Part shown: positions 8,070 through 17,417 of the stretch, piece after piece
Layout of the letters: the number at the start of each line of letters is the position of its first letter
How positions within the stretch are numbered: the stretch's first letter is position 1
NCBI RefSeq assembly: GCF_900168055.1
Contig: NZ_FUYS01000004.1
Location: 1-64,000 of the forward strand
Length of the DNA: 64,000 bases
Source of the DNA: Parapedobacter luteus
GTDB taxonomy: Bacteria; Bacteroidota; Bacteroidia; Sphingobacteriales; Sphingobacteriaceae
Direction: 5' to 3'
Translations under genes and position numbers: made by a program
Notes under the pieces: generated by a model
What the model was told of the DNA's origin: nothing
Seen by the model: only the letters and a program-made list of their open reading frames with translations
The model's database searches: none

Positions 8070-11000
8070 AAACTTGGAACAGGCAAGTTTTGGACTTGCC
8101 TCGACCAGTAACATTCAATATCCGCTAATTTTCAGGATCATGAAACTGGTTATGTTTTTAACCCTGGCGCTGGCATTAGGCGCCCATGCCACGAGCAAGG
8201 CACAGTTGGTAACACTCGTTGTCGAAAAGGCAGATATCAAAGATGTTTTCGATGAGCTACAGAAGCAGACCAACTATCGTTTCTTATACAATGAACGTAT
8301 TTTCGAGCAGATGAATCCGGTTTCATTGCACGTGAAAAATGAAAGCCTGGACAATGTACTGGACCGGTTGTTCGAAGGCAAGGATATCGCTTACCGAATG
8401 CGGACAGACGTGATCACCATCCGGTCGACTCGCCGCCCCAGGTATTACAACAGCTTGACCAAGCAAGACCTGACTGTCATTGGTACCGTCACCGATTCGG
8501 TCGGTCCCATGACCGGTGTTTCGGTATTCGTCAAAGGCAGGCCGTCTATCGGCACCACAACCGACCTGAACGGCAAGTATGTACTGGAAATACCCCAAGG
8601 CGAGGTCGTGTTGGTCTTCAGCATGGTGGGATTCGAAACCATGGAAATACCGGTGAGCGGGAAAAAAGTGATTGACGTGTTGATGAACGTAGACCAAAGC
8701 GGCTTGGACGAAGTTGTGGTGGTTGGATACGGTACCCAAAAAAAGGAGTCAGTGATCGGCTCCATTACCACAATAAACCCAGGGGAGTTGAAAGTTCCTT
8801 CGAGCAATCTGACAACGGCCTTAGCGGGCCGGGTGGCCGGTATGATCGCTTACCAGCGTAGCGGGGAGCCGGGTGCAGATGACGCGCAGTTTTTTATCCG
8901 GGGTGCCACCACCTTCGGGTACCGACAATCTCCGCTGATCCTGATTGACGGGATGGAATATACGACAACGGACCTGGCGCGGCTGCAACCGGACGATATC
9001 AAGGAGTTTTCTATCTTGAAAGATGCTACGGCAAGCGCAGTATACGGCGCCAGGGGCGCCAATGGTGTCATTCTGGTCACTACCAAGGGCGGTGCGGAAG
9101 GCAAACCCCGTATCAGTTTCCGGGCAGAAAACTCCATTTCAGCACCTACACGGCAAGTGAAACTGGCGGATCCCATCACATACATGCGGCTGAGCAACGA
9201 GGCGGTGCTTACCCGCGATCCGCTGGGCGAGATCATCTATCCTCAGAGTCAGATTGACAATACCATTGCAGGAACCAACCCCATCGCCTTCCCGCAAGTG
9301 GACTGGCAAGAAGCGTTGTTTAAAGACTATACGCTGAATCAACGGTATAATTTCAACCTGAGCGGGGGCGGGCAGGCGATGACCTACTACGTCGCCGGCA
9401 CGTACAACCGAGACAATGGCGTCTTAAAGGTAGACCCGAGGAACAATTTCAATTCCAATGTGGATCTCAATTCATACAACCTCCGGGCGAATATCAACAT
9501 CAACGTATCCAAATCGACCAAAGTGGGTGTTCGTCTTAACGGAAACTTCGACGACTACAGCGGACCGCTATCCGGCGGTGAAGATATCTTCAAGATGGTG
9601 ATGCGGGCTCCGCAGACTCGCTTTCTTCCGTATTATCCAGAAACCCCTGACGACAGGGGGCTGAATCACATCAAGTTTGGCAACACGTTGGCCGGAAACG
9701 CGGTAAATCCTTATGCCGAAATGGTGAAAGGGTACCGCGAGTACAGCCGGTCGCTGATGGTTGCACAGGTAGAACTCGACCAGGATCTTCACTTCATTAC
9801 CGAGGGGCTATCGTTCAACGGAATGATGAACACCAATCGGCGAGCTTATGCATCGGTAGGGAGGCAATACATCCCGTTTATATACGCCATGAATTACTAC
9901 GATAAGCTGACCAACACCTACCAATTGATACCCCTTAACGACGGCCCTGCATCTTCCGGTGGTGGCACCGACTGGTTGGATTTCGTGCGCGGCGATGAGA
10001 CGGTAAATGCTGTATTTCACTTACAGACAGCTTTGAACTACAACCGTTCGTTTGCGGAAAAGCACAATGTCTCGGCCATGGGCATTTTGGTGATGAGATC
10101 CGAAACAGAGAGCAATGCGGAAACGTTGCAGGAGTCATTGCCGTATCGCAACCTTGGCGTCTCCGGTCGGGCCACTTACAATTATGACAGCCGTTATTTC
10201 GTCGAGTTTAACTTCGGCTACAATGGATCCGAGCGATTTTCAGCGCAAAACCGCTACGGCTTTTTCCCATCGGCAGGTGTTGCTTGGGCCATCTCAAACG
10301 AACATTTTTTCGAGCCGCTGTCGTCATTCATCAATAAGTTGCGGGTACGCGCCAACATCGGGCTGGTCGGCAACGACGCCATCGGTAGTGCCAGTGACCG
10401 TTTCTTTTACCTATCGGAGGTCAACATGAATGAGGGTGGGTATGGATACCAATTTGGCACCAATGCAGGCTATGGGGGCGCGGGGTACAGCATCAGCCGC
10501 TATGCCAATCCAGCAATCACCTGGGAGACTTCCCGCAACACCACATTCGGTTTGGAGCTGGGACTGGGAGGACGATTTAACCTCATAGCCGAGTACTTCA
10601 TGGATCATCGGTACAACATCCTGATGAATCGAGCGTCCATACCTGCTACCATGGGCTTGCAGGCCACGCCGAGGGCCAACGTAGGTGAAGTAAAGTCCCG
10701 GTCTACCGACCTCCAGCTGGATTACAGCAACAATTTCGGGCCGGACTTCTACCTCTCGTTCCGAGGCAACTTCACTTTTTCCCAAAACCGCTACGAAGCG
10801 TTTGAAGAACCGTCCTATGCTGAGCCTTGGTTATACCGAAAAGGGCATTCCACGTCGCAGCGCTGGGGATATATCGCCGAACGGCTTTTCGTCGATGATT
10901 ATGAAGTGGCGAGTTCGCCGGTACAGAACTTCGGCGATTTCATAACCCGTGGTGGCGATATCAAATACCGCGATATCAACGGGGACGGTGTCATCAATTC

Positions 11001-11562
11001 ATTGGATCAGGTTCCAATCGGCTTCCCTACGGTACCTGAAATCGTTTATGGCTTCGGCTTCTCCACACGGTACAAGTCTGTCGACTTTTCAGCGTTCTTC
11101 CAAGGGTCGGCGCGCTCCTCTTTTTGGATAGACGTCAATGCAACGTCTCCTTTTATCAATTACCGTTCGCAGGCAGAGATTGACGCAGGTTTCCTAGCCG
11201 GTAAACAGCTGCAGAACCAATTGCTCAAGGTTTATGCCGATAGCTATTGGTCCGAGGAAAACAGGGATCTGTATGCGGTGTGGCCACGATTGTCTTCAGT
11301 TTACAACAGCAACAGCAACCAGACCAGTACCTGGTTTATGCGAAATGGGGCGTTCCTTAGGCTAAAGAGTGTAGAGCTGGGTTATACCTTTCCCAGGTCG
11401 CTCGTCGAGCGCATTCAAGTGCAAAACCTGCGGCTGTACGGCTCAGCAACCAACCTATTTACCATCACCGGATTTAAGTACTGGGATGTCGAAATGGCCG
11501 GCAATGGGCTCGGCTATCCGATCCAACGTGTGATGAACATCGGTTTACAGTTAGATTTCTAA
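8047..11562 (+). CDS. SusC/RagA-type TonB-dependent outer-membrane transporter with STN signalling domain, 1171 aa
   Basis: Outer-membrane barrel that imports a ligand captured together with SusD, using TonB energy. In order: a cytoplasmic-looking leader and signal peptide (about residues 1-52, ending THATSKAQ-like); an STN/secretin-type domain (about 57-125: IKDVFDELQKQTNYRFLYN), which contacts FecR in the periplasm; a carboxypeptidase-D-like domain (about 145-220); the plug starting at LDEVVVVGYGTQKKESV; and the barrel ending in an aromatic-rich strand (IGLQLDF). The N-terminus before MKLVMFLTLALAL is longer than a normal signal peptide, but such extensions are common in this group, so 8047 is kept and 8140 is the alternative start. 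The upstream leader overlaps the predicted antisense RNA. Confidence 0.96.
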   Translation: MKYLTQVKNLEQASFGLASTSNIQYPLIFRIMKLVMFLTLALALGAHATSKAQLVTLVVEKADIKDVFDELQKQTNYRFLYNERIFEQMNPVSLHVKNESLDNVLDRLFEGKDIAYRMRTDVITIRSTRRPRYYNSLTKQDLTVIGTVTDSVGPMTGVSVFVKGRPSIGTTTDLNGKYVLEIPQGEVVLVFSMVGFETMEIPVSGKKVIDVLMNVDQSGLDEVVVVGYGTQKKESVIGSITTINPGELKVPSSNLTTALAGRVAGMIAYQRSGEPGADDAQFFIRGATTFGYRQSPLILIDGMEYTTTDLARLQPDDIKEFSILKDATASAVYGARGANGVILVTTKGGAEGKPRISFRAENSISAPTRQVKLADPITYMRLSNEAVLTRDPLGEIIYPQSQIDNTIAGTNPIAFPQVDWQEALFKDYTLNQRYNFNLSGGGQAMTYYVAGTYNRDNGVLKVDPRNNFNSNVDLNSYNLRANININVSKSTKVGVRLNGNFDDYSGPLSGGEDIFKMVMRAPQTRFLPYYPETPDDRGLNHIKFGNTLAGNAVNPYAEMVKGYREYSRSLMVAQVELDQDLHFITEGLSFNGMMNTNRRAYASVGRQYIPFIYAMNYYDKLTNTYQLIPLNDGPASSGGGTDWLDFVRGDETVNAVFHLQTALNYNRSFAEKHNVSAMGILVMRSETESNAETLQESLPYRNLGVSGRATYNYDSRYFVEFNFGYNGSERFSAQNRYGFFPSAGVAWAISNEHFFEPLSSFINKLRVRANIGLVGNDAIGSASDRFFYLSEVNMNEGGYGYQFGTNAGYGGAGYSISRYANPAITWETSRNTTFGLELGLGGRFNLIAEYFMDHRYNILMNRASIPATMGLQATPRANVGEVKSRSTDLQLDYSNNFGPDFYLSFRGNFTFSQNRYEAFEEPSYAEPWLYRKGHSTSQRWGYIAERLFVDDYEVASSPVQNFGDFITRGGDIKYRDINGDGVINSLDQVPIGFPTVPEIVYGFGFSTRYKSVDFSAFFQGSARSSFWIDVNATSPFINYRSQAEIDAGFLAGKQLQNQLLKVYADSYWSEENRDLYAVWPRLSSVYNSNSNQTSTWFMRNGAFLRLKSVELGYTFPRSLVERIQVQNLRLYGSATNLFTITGFKYWDVEMAGNGLGYPIQRVMNIGLQLDF

Positions 11563-11572
11563 TATCGATTAC

Positions 11573-13540
11573 ATGAAAGCTATTCGAATAAGCGCAGGCA
11601 TTTTATTGGCGGTGTCGCTCAATGCCTGCAAGGACTATCTTGATATCATACCCGACAATGTACCGACCATCGACTATGCGTTTCACCTACGCTCGTCGGC
11701 TGAACGGTATCTGTTTACATGTTATTCCTATTTGCCCAATAATGGTCGAGTAGACCTCAATGCCGGATTCAACGCCGCAGATGAAGTTTGGTACTTCCAG
11801 CAGATGGGTGGAGCCGGCAGCGACTTTAATGCGTCGGTGTTCAATGTGGCTAGGGGAATGCAGAACATTCAGGATCCGCTGGTGAATTACTGGAATGGGG
11901 CTAACCAAGGGAAACCCTATTTCCAGGCCATCCGCGACTGTAACACTTTTTTGGAAAATATAGACCAGGTGGTGAACTTAGAAGAGTACGAAAAAGAACG
12001 GTGGATCGCCGAAGTAAAGTTCCTGAAGGCGTACTACCATTTTTTTCTTGTGCGAATGTACGGCCCTATTCCCCTGATCCGGACCAATCTGCCGCTGGAA
12101 TCATCACCGGAGGACGTGAAAATCTATCGGGAACCGCTGGATGATTGTTTTGCGTATATCGTCGAACTGCTTGACGAGGCCATTGCCAATGAAAGCCTGC
12201 CCGATCACATCGGAGGATTGGAAAACACGGAGCTTGGCCGAATCACCCGCGCAATTGCTTTGGCGGTAAAAGCCAAGGTGTTGGTGACGGCGGCCAGCCC
12301 GCTGTTTAACGGCGGCAACCCTGGCTTCTTCACCGTGCAGGACAACCAAGGCCGCGAGCTGTTCAATACTGAACCTGATCCGCAGAAATGGGTACGGGCG
12401 GCCGACGCTTGCCGGGAGGCTGTTGAATTTTGCGAAGCGCAAGGTTTCGGCCTGCACCGGTTTGGCGGCAGTTTTTCCTATACCATCAACGACACCATCA
12501 AGACGCAGTTGGATATCCGGACGGCCGTCACCGAGCGAGAAAACAACCGGGAGGTCCTATGGCCGCTGACCAATAGCCGGCTCGGTGATATTCAGCGCCT
12601 ATTCTCGCCCCAGATTATTCCTGGCGACCGCGGAGTGGAGGCGGTGACCCCCAAGGGTTCTGTAGCGCCTACGCTGAAGATGGTCCGGCAATATTATACG
12701 GACAAGGGGCTACCTATCGAATATGACCGGGATTGGGTGGCCCAGTCCGACGAAGCGCTCGTCACAGCGACGGAGGAAGACCGGTACTATATAAAAAAAG
12801 GGCAGGCAACCGTTAGGCTGCACTATGACCGGGAGCCCAGATTCTATGCCTCGGTCGGATTCGACCGCGGAATCTGGTTCGGCAATGCCACGAACAACTA
12901 TGATGTGACCCTGGAAGACGACGGAAATAGTGGTATGTTGTACATACAGGGAAGGTCAGGCGAACTTTCCGCACGGCAAGGTGTGAACGGATACTCCGTC
13001 ACTAGTTACCAGCTCAAAAAACTCGTTGACATCCGCACAGTGCAGACACCACAGCTGCCGGCCACAAATATCCACGCTTACAATTGGCCGGAGTTCAGGA
13101 TGGCCGACCTGTACCTGCTTTATGCTGAAGCACTCAATGAAGTGGGTGGCTACAGTGCGGAGGTCTCCAAGTGGATTAATAAGGTACGCGAACGGGCCGG
13201 TATCCCCCCTTTGGAGAAATCCTGGGATGAGTACTCCACACAGCCAGGGTACTACCTGGATAGGAATAACCTGCGGCAGATCATCCGGCAGGAACGGACC
13301 AACGAACTGGCTTTCGAAGGTCATCGTTACTGGGACCTCAAACGATGGATGATTGCGCATACCAGCGGTAATCTGAACGGGCCGGTACACGGTTGGGATA
13401 TTGAGCAGCGCGATGCTGAATCCTTTTACAGACCGGTGCTCCTGTTCAATCAGCGGTTCGCGATGCGTGATTACTTCTCGCCCATCCGCTTGTCTGAACT
13501 GCAAATCAACGCAAACCTGGTACAAAATCCGGGTTGGTAA
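11573..13540 (+). CDS. RagB/SusD-type surface lipoprotein, 655 aa
   Basis: Starts 10 nt after susC. The signal peptide ends in a lipobox (SLNAC), so it is a lipoprotein, expected to cap the SusC barrel on the cell surface and bind substrate. SusD-family features include the early TPR-like stretch with EVKFLKAYYHFFLVRMYGP and the late FRMADLYLLYAEALNEV, followed by RQERTNELAFEGHRYWDLKRW. 655 residues is somewhat above the family average of about 550. Substrate cannot be read from sequence; the phosphoesterase genes downstream suggest a phosphorylated ligand. Confidence 0.96.
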   Translation: MKAIRISAGILLAVSLNACKDYLDIIPDNVPTIDYAFHLRSSAERYLFTCYSYLPNNGRVDLNAGFNAADEVWYFQQMGGAGSDFNASVFNVARGMQNIQDPLVNYWNGANQGKPYFQAIRDCNTFLENIDQVVNLEEYEKERWIAEVKFLKAYYHFFLVRMYGPIPLIRTNLPLESSPEDVKIYREPLDDCFAYIVELLDEAIANESLPDHIGGLENTELGRITRAIALAVKAKVLVTAASPLFNGGNPGFFTVQDNQGRELFNTEPDPQKWVRAADACREAVEFCEAQGFGLHRFGGSFSYTINDTIKTQLDIRTAVTERENNREVLWPLTNSRLGDIQRLFSPQIIPGDRGVEAVTPKGSVAPTLKMVRQYYTDKGLPIEYDRDWVAQSDEALVTATEEDRYYIKKGQATVRLHYDREPRFYASVGFDRGIWFGNATNNYDVTLEDDGNSGMLYIQGRSGELSARQGVNGYSVTSYQLKKLVDIRTVQTPQLPATNIHAYNWPEFRMADLYLLYAEALNEVGGYSAEVSKWINKVRERAGIPPLEKSWDEYSTQPGYYLDRNNLRQIIRQERTNELAFEGHRYWDLKRWMIAHTSGNLNGPVHGWDIEQRDAESFYRPVLLFNQRFAMRDYFSPIRLSELQINANLVQNPGW

Positions 13541-13583
13541 TCCTTTGGCAAAATTTATATCAATAAATAAAAAAAACTGGGTT

Positions 13584-14831
13584 ATGACACAATTCTATAT
13601 ACGGCTGATACTTGTCCTGGCGGGCGTGTTAGCCTTGCTGTCCTGTTCTGATGACAATTTCGGTCCGATTGACCGGAGGGGCGGTATCCCCGGGCCAGTA
13701 AGTGACGTCCGGGTGGAAAACCTGGCCGGAGGAGCCAGGATATCTTACGTTTTGCCGTCCGATGAAAGTCTGCTTTATGTAAAGGCAGTGTATTTATTGA
13801 ACGGAGAAGAAGTCGAATCGAAAGCGTCTTACCTGACGAATAATATTGTGCTGGAAGGCTTTGGCGACGAGAACGAGCGGGAAGTGACCCTCTATGCGGT
13901 AAGCCGTGCCGAGGAGACCTCCTCTCCGGTAACGGCAGTTATCAAACCACTGCAAGCGCCGGTATTTTCGGTGTTCGAGTCGCTGGACGTGCAGGAAACA
14001 TTCGGTGGTATCGTGGTCAATTTCGAAAACCCGCACGCAGCGAGCAGGAGTGTAAACAGCAATGTGGTCGTCGGTACCCTGCGGTGGGATCAGGAATTGA
14101 ATGAATGGGAGGAGATCGGCACGCATTACAGCGGATTGACGAAAGATCAATTTGCCGTGCGGGGACTGGAATCAAAACCTTATCGGTTCGGGATTTTCGT
14201 CAGGGATCGTTGGGACAATCATACCGATACGCTGGTGACCGAACTCACGCCGATTTATGAAGAGGAGATCAGCAAATCCAATTGGAGGGATGTACGGGGG
14301 CGTTATCCAGTGCCTCAAGTGGGCATTCTACCGGTGTCTGGAAATCCCATGTTGGAAGGTTTGGATTATTCCGGTGCCTATCCGATTACCAACCTGTGGG
14401 ATGGCAATGTCGGTAGCTTTTTCCACACGAGATCGGGACTCGAAATGCCCATCTGGATCCCCTTTGATTTGGGGGAGCCCATTAAGCTGAGCCGCTACCA
14501 GATTTGGCAACGTTCTGTTGCTGGCGGATACTTCTCTCATGGCAACCCACATGAATGGGAAATATGGGGTACGAACACACCCGAGGATCCGGATAGCTGG
14601 GTACTGATCGCGCATGAGGTCATGGAAAAGCCATCGGGATTGCCCGTTGGTCAGAATTCGGCAGACGACCGGGCGGTTGCCGCGGCAGGTCAGGAATATG
14701 ACTTTGTTTTGGACGCTCCTGCTGTTCGTTATCTCGCTTGGAAGCACATAGACAACTGGGCATCCATTCAGGGCGAATTTGGATTCCTTCATATCAATGA
14801 ACTCTCACTTTGGGGACAGCGCAATCAATAA
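13584..14831 (+). CDS. DUF4959/DUF5126/DUF5000-type surface lipoprotein, 415 aa
   Basis: Signal peptide with lipobox (ALLSC at about residues 18-22). An N-terminal Ig/fibronectin-like region begins GPVSDVRVENLAGGARISY (DUF4959-like), a second beta domain follows around residues 125-215 (DUF5126-like), and the C-terminal third looks like a discoidin/F5-8C-type fold (WIPFDLGEPIKLSRYQIWQ ... LHINELSLWG, DUF5000-like). This three-part protein recurs directly after SusD in Bacteroidota and probably acts as an extra surface ligand-binding or SusE/F-like protein. The frame extends upstream to 13401 inside susD; 13584 is chosen because it gives a clean lipoprotein signal. The stop overlaps the next possible start (TAATG). 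Confidence 0.85.
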   Translation: MTQFYIRLILVLAGVLALLSCSDDNFGPIDRRGGIPGPVSDVRVENLAGGARISYVLPSDESLLYVKAVYLLNGEEVESKASYLTNNIVLEGFGDENEREVTLYAVSRAEETSSPVTAVIKPLQAPVFSVFESLDVQETFGGIVVNFENPHAASRSVNSNVVVGTLRWDQELNEWEEIGTHYSGLTKDQFAVRGLESKPYRFGIFVRDRWDNHTDTLVTELTPIYEEEISKSNWRDVRGRYPVPQVGILPVSGNPMLEGLDYSGAYPITNLWDGNVGSFFHTRSGLEMPIWIPFDLGEPIKLSRYQIWQRSVAGGYFSHGNPHEWEIWGTNTPEDPDSWVLIAHEVMEKPSGLPVGQNSADDRAVAAAGQEYDFVLDAPAVRYLAWKHIDNWASIQGEFGFLHINELSLWGQRNQ

Positions 14832-14854
14832 TGAACATATCGAATACGCAAAAG

Positions 14855-15619
14855 ATGAAAAAAATAAATGCCTTGTCGGTTCTCCTGTTAGCCGTCGTTT
14901 TGCTACTGCTCGGGCAGGCATGCGAGAAAATGGAAGACACCTATGCTCAATACCTACAGGGGGGCGAAATTATTTACCCCGGTAAAGCCGATTCCCTGCG
15001 GGCCTTTCCAGGGGATCAGCGTATCGCACTGCAATGGCTCATTGTATCTGATCCCAAGGTCGTGCGGACTGTGGTGTATTGGAATAATGGCACAGACTCG
15101 ATAACAGTGCCCATCCAGAAAAGTGCCGACATAGATACGATTACTGTGATACTTCCCGATATGGAAGAAGGGCTGTATACCTTTGATGTCTATACGTACG
15201 ACAGCCTTGGAAACCGTTCCGTCGGCTCGCAGGTCATCGGCGAGGTTTACGGGGAAACCTATCACCAAACGATTAGCAATCGACTGGTACGATCAGTTGA
15301 ATGGCTGGATCTGCCTCAGGAAGGCGATATTCCGGCCTTTAAAGGTGCGCAAATCAATTGGTATGGGGTTAATATGCAGGCCGTTTTCATGGATATCCGG
15401 TACACACATGAGGATGGCCGGATTGTAGCGATCCGCGAGGAGCCCGTGCGTGTCAGCGGCCGCCCGCCGTTGTTCCGTGAAACCACGCGACTTCCGGATT
15501 GGCAGCGAAACTCCGCGATCACCTACCGGACTGCGTTCATGCCGGATACTTTAGCCATTGATACGTTTTTCACGGAATACACTGTCTATGCACCGCTATC
15601 AAGGGAGGAACAACCATGA
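14855..15619 (+). CDS. DUF4998-like surface lipoprotein, 254 aa
   Basis: Lipoprotein signal peptide MKKINALSVLLLAVV ... LGQAC, then YAQYLQGGEIIYPGKADSL, the opening typical of DUF4998 proteins, followed by fibronectin-like strands (RIALQWLIVSDPKVVRTVVYW). These proteins accompany the DUF4959/5126/5000 lipoprotein after SusD and are presumed accessory ligand-binding proteins. An ATG at 14831 overlapping the previous stop would add 8 residues (MNISNTQK); 14855 is preferred for its signal peptide. The stop overlaps the next gene's ATG (ATGA), showing translational coupling to the phosphoesterase. Confidence 0.8.
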   Translation: MKKINALSVLLLAVVLLLLGQACEKMEDTYAQYLQGGEIIYPGKADSLRAFPGDQRIALQWLIVSDPKVVRTVVYWNNGTDSITVPIQKSADIDTITVILPDMEEGLYTFDVYTYDSLGNRSVGSQVIGEVYGETYHQTISNRLVRSVEWLDLPQEGDIPAFKGAQINWYGVNMQAVFMDIRYTHEDGRIVAIREEPVRVSGRPPLFRETTRLPDWQRNSAITYRTAFMPDTLAIDTFFTEYTVYAPLSREEQP

Positions 15620-17382
15620 AGGATCGATTTTTTTTAATGCTCTTGGCAGTATTCATACTGCTACCGGGATTTTCACTGCCTTCTTTTGAAGATGAAGAAG
15701 GTGCCTTCTCGATTGCGGTATTACCCGATACGCAGTTTTACACCGCTGAGGTGCACGGGGGAAAGAAAGAGATGTTTTTTGCTCAAACCGAATGGATTAG
15801 AAACAATCAGAAATCGGAGAACATCCAGTATGTAGTGCATCTTGGAGATATTGTGAACTACGGAGAGCAAGATACGTTGGCTTGGCAATACGCCGCTCAG
15901 GCGCTATATGCCCTGGAGGACCCCTTGCCCGGTATGCCTCATGGGATTCCCTATGGGACAGCTGTAGGCAACCACGACCAATCGCCAGGACAACGTGCAC
16001 TGAGTGACAGGACAACGTCTTTTAACCGCTATTTCGGGGTTGACCATTTTAGGGGTAAACCTTGGTACGGCGGGCATTACCGTCAAGACAATGACAGCCA
16101 TTATGATTTGTTTTCGGCTGGGGGGATGGATTTTGTGGTTGTTTACGTCGAATACGACATGCTGGATGAAGATCAGGAAAACATGAATGATTGGGCAGCT
16201 GACGTGCTGAAAGAACATGCCGACCGGAAAGCGATTGTGGTCAGTCATGCTGTCGTTGGGAACAACCGGAAGGCTGGTACCAACGAAAAAGGATTTGCTG
16301 AATTTTCGAAGCAGGGCGCCAGGCTGTACGACCGGCTGAAAAGATGCCCCAACCTCTTTTTAATGCTTGGTGGTCACGTCGGGCAAAATGGCGAGGGCTA
16401 TCGCCAAGAGTGCTATGCTGGCCAAATGGTCAAAATCATGTTATCTGATTACCAAGGCCGGGAAAATGGAGGCAATGGATTGATGCGGCTGCTTACGTTC
16501 CATCCCAAAAAAGACCGCATCGCCGTGCGGACGTTTTCGCCATATTCCAGCCAAGAGGAAACCGACGAGGACAGCCACTTTACAAAACCACTTTTTATGA
16601 ATACCAATGCCGGTCGTCAGTTTGATTTCGACAACGATGGCCGATCGGATATCACGACGTTCGATGCGGGGGTGTGGAGCGGTCCGGAAGGGCAGGTTGC
16701 CTTGGGACAAGCAGGCGACATTCCTGTGCCGGCCGACTATACCGGTGACGGACAGACCGACCGGGCGGTATTCCGGCCCGATGCCGGCATATTTATCATT
16801 GAGGGGAAGGATACAGTCCACTTCGGCCAGCAGGGAGATATTCCCGTGCCCGGTGATTACGACGGCGACGGGTATGCAGACATCGCGGTATTCCGCCCGG
16901 CCGTGGGAACATGGTATATCCAAGGGCTGGAGCCCGTCAAATTTGGTGGGCCAAGATCCATCCCGGTGCCTGGCGACTACGACGGCGATGGGAAAATGGA
17001 TGTTGCGGTTTTCAATCCGCAGCGGAGTGTGCTGCAAATTTATATGATGGGCAATCAGCGCTTTGAGGGCTATGCGGCCGATGAACTGATTCCCGTTCCG
17101 GCAGACTATAATGTTGACGGGAGAACGGATATTGCGGCATTCCATGCACATAGCGGTGAATGGATTATCTATAACGTAGGGAAGGAAATCGTCCGGCTCG
17201 GGCAACCGGGGGATGTGCCGATTCCCGGAAACTATCACCCGAGTGGAAAAGCCGTGCCGGCGGTACTGAGGAATGGCAAGGTAGTACTTGCCGATGGCGG
17301 ACAGCTCGCGCATCCCAAAATAGCCGGCGGTGAAGTGGTGAACATCCCGCCCGCCATCCGGATGACAATATTGAAACAGTGA
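15616..17382 (+). CDS. Secreted metallophosphoesterase with C-terminal FG-GAP-like propeller, 588 aa
   Basis: A signal peptide (about residues 1-24) leads into a calcineurin-like phosphoesterase: LPDTQ at about 36-40, HLGDIV at 75-80, GNHD at about 118-121, VSHAV, and GGHVG. The usual final G-H-x-H is GHVG, so one metal-ligand position differs from the consensus. From about residue 330 the chain changes to repeats of the type DIPVPGDYDGDGYADIAVFRP, four to five copies, like FG-GAP/VCBS integrin-type beta-propeller blades with Asp-rich calcium loops. It hydrolyses phosphomonoesters or diesters outside the cytoplasm; the propeller probably binds ligand or surface. Start overlaps the preceding gene by 4 nt. 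Confidence 0.88.
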   Translation: MKDRFFLMLLAVFILLPGFSLPSFEDEEGAFSIAVLPDTQFYTAEVHGGKKEMFFAQTEWIRNNQKSENIQYVVHLGDIVNYGEQDTLAWQYAAQALYALEDPLPGMPHGIPYGTAVGNHDQSPGQRALSDRTTSFNRYFGVDHFRGKPWYGGHYRQDNDSHYDLFSAGGMDFVVVYVEYDMLDEDQENMNDWAADVLKEHADRKAIVVSHAVVGNNRKAGTNEKGFAEFSKQGARLYDRLKRCPNLFLMLGGHVGQNGEGYRQECYAGQMVKIMLSDYQGRENGGNGLMRLLTFHPKKDRIAVRTFSPYSSQEETDEDSHFTKPLFMNTNAGRQFDFDNDGRSDITTFDAGVWSGPEGQVALGQAGDIPVPADYTGDGQTDRAVFRPDAGIFIIEGKDTVHFGQQGDIPVPGDYDGDGYADIAVFRPAVGTWYIQGLEPVKFGGPRSIPVPGDYDGDGKMDVAVFNPQRSVLQIYMMGNQRFEGYAADELIPVPADYNVDGRTDIAAFHAHSGEWIIYNVGKEIVRLGQPGDVPIPGNYHPSGKAVPAVLRNGKVVLADGGQLAHPKIAGGEVVNIPPAIRMTILKQ

Positions 17383-17417
17383 CCGATTTACAATACAACA
17401 TAACACGGATAAGAACA

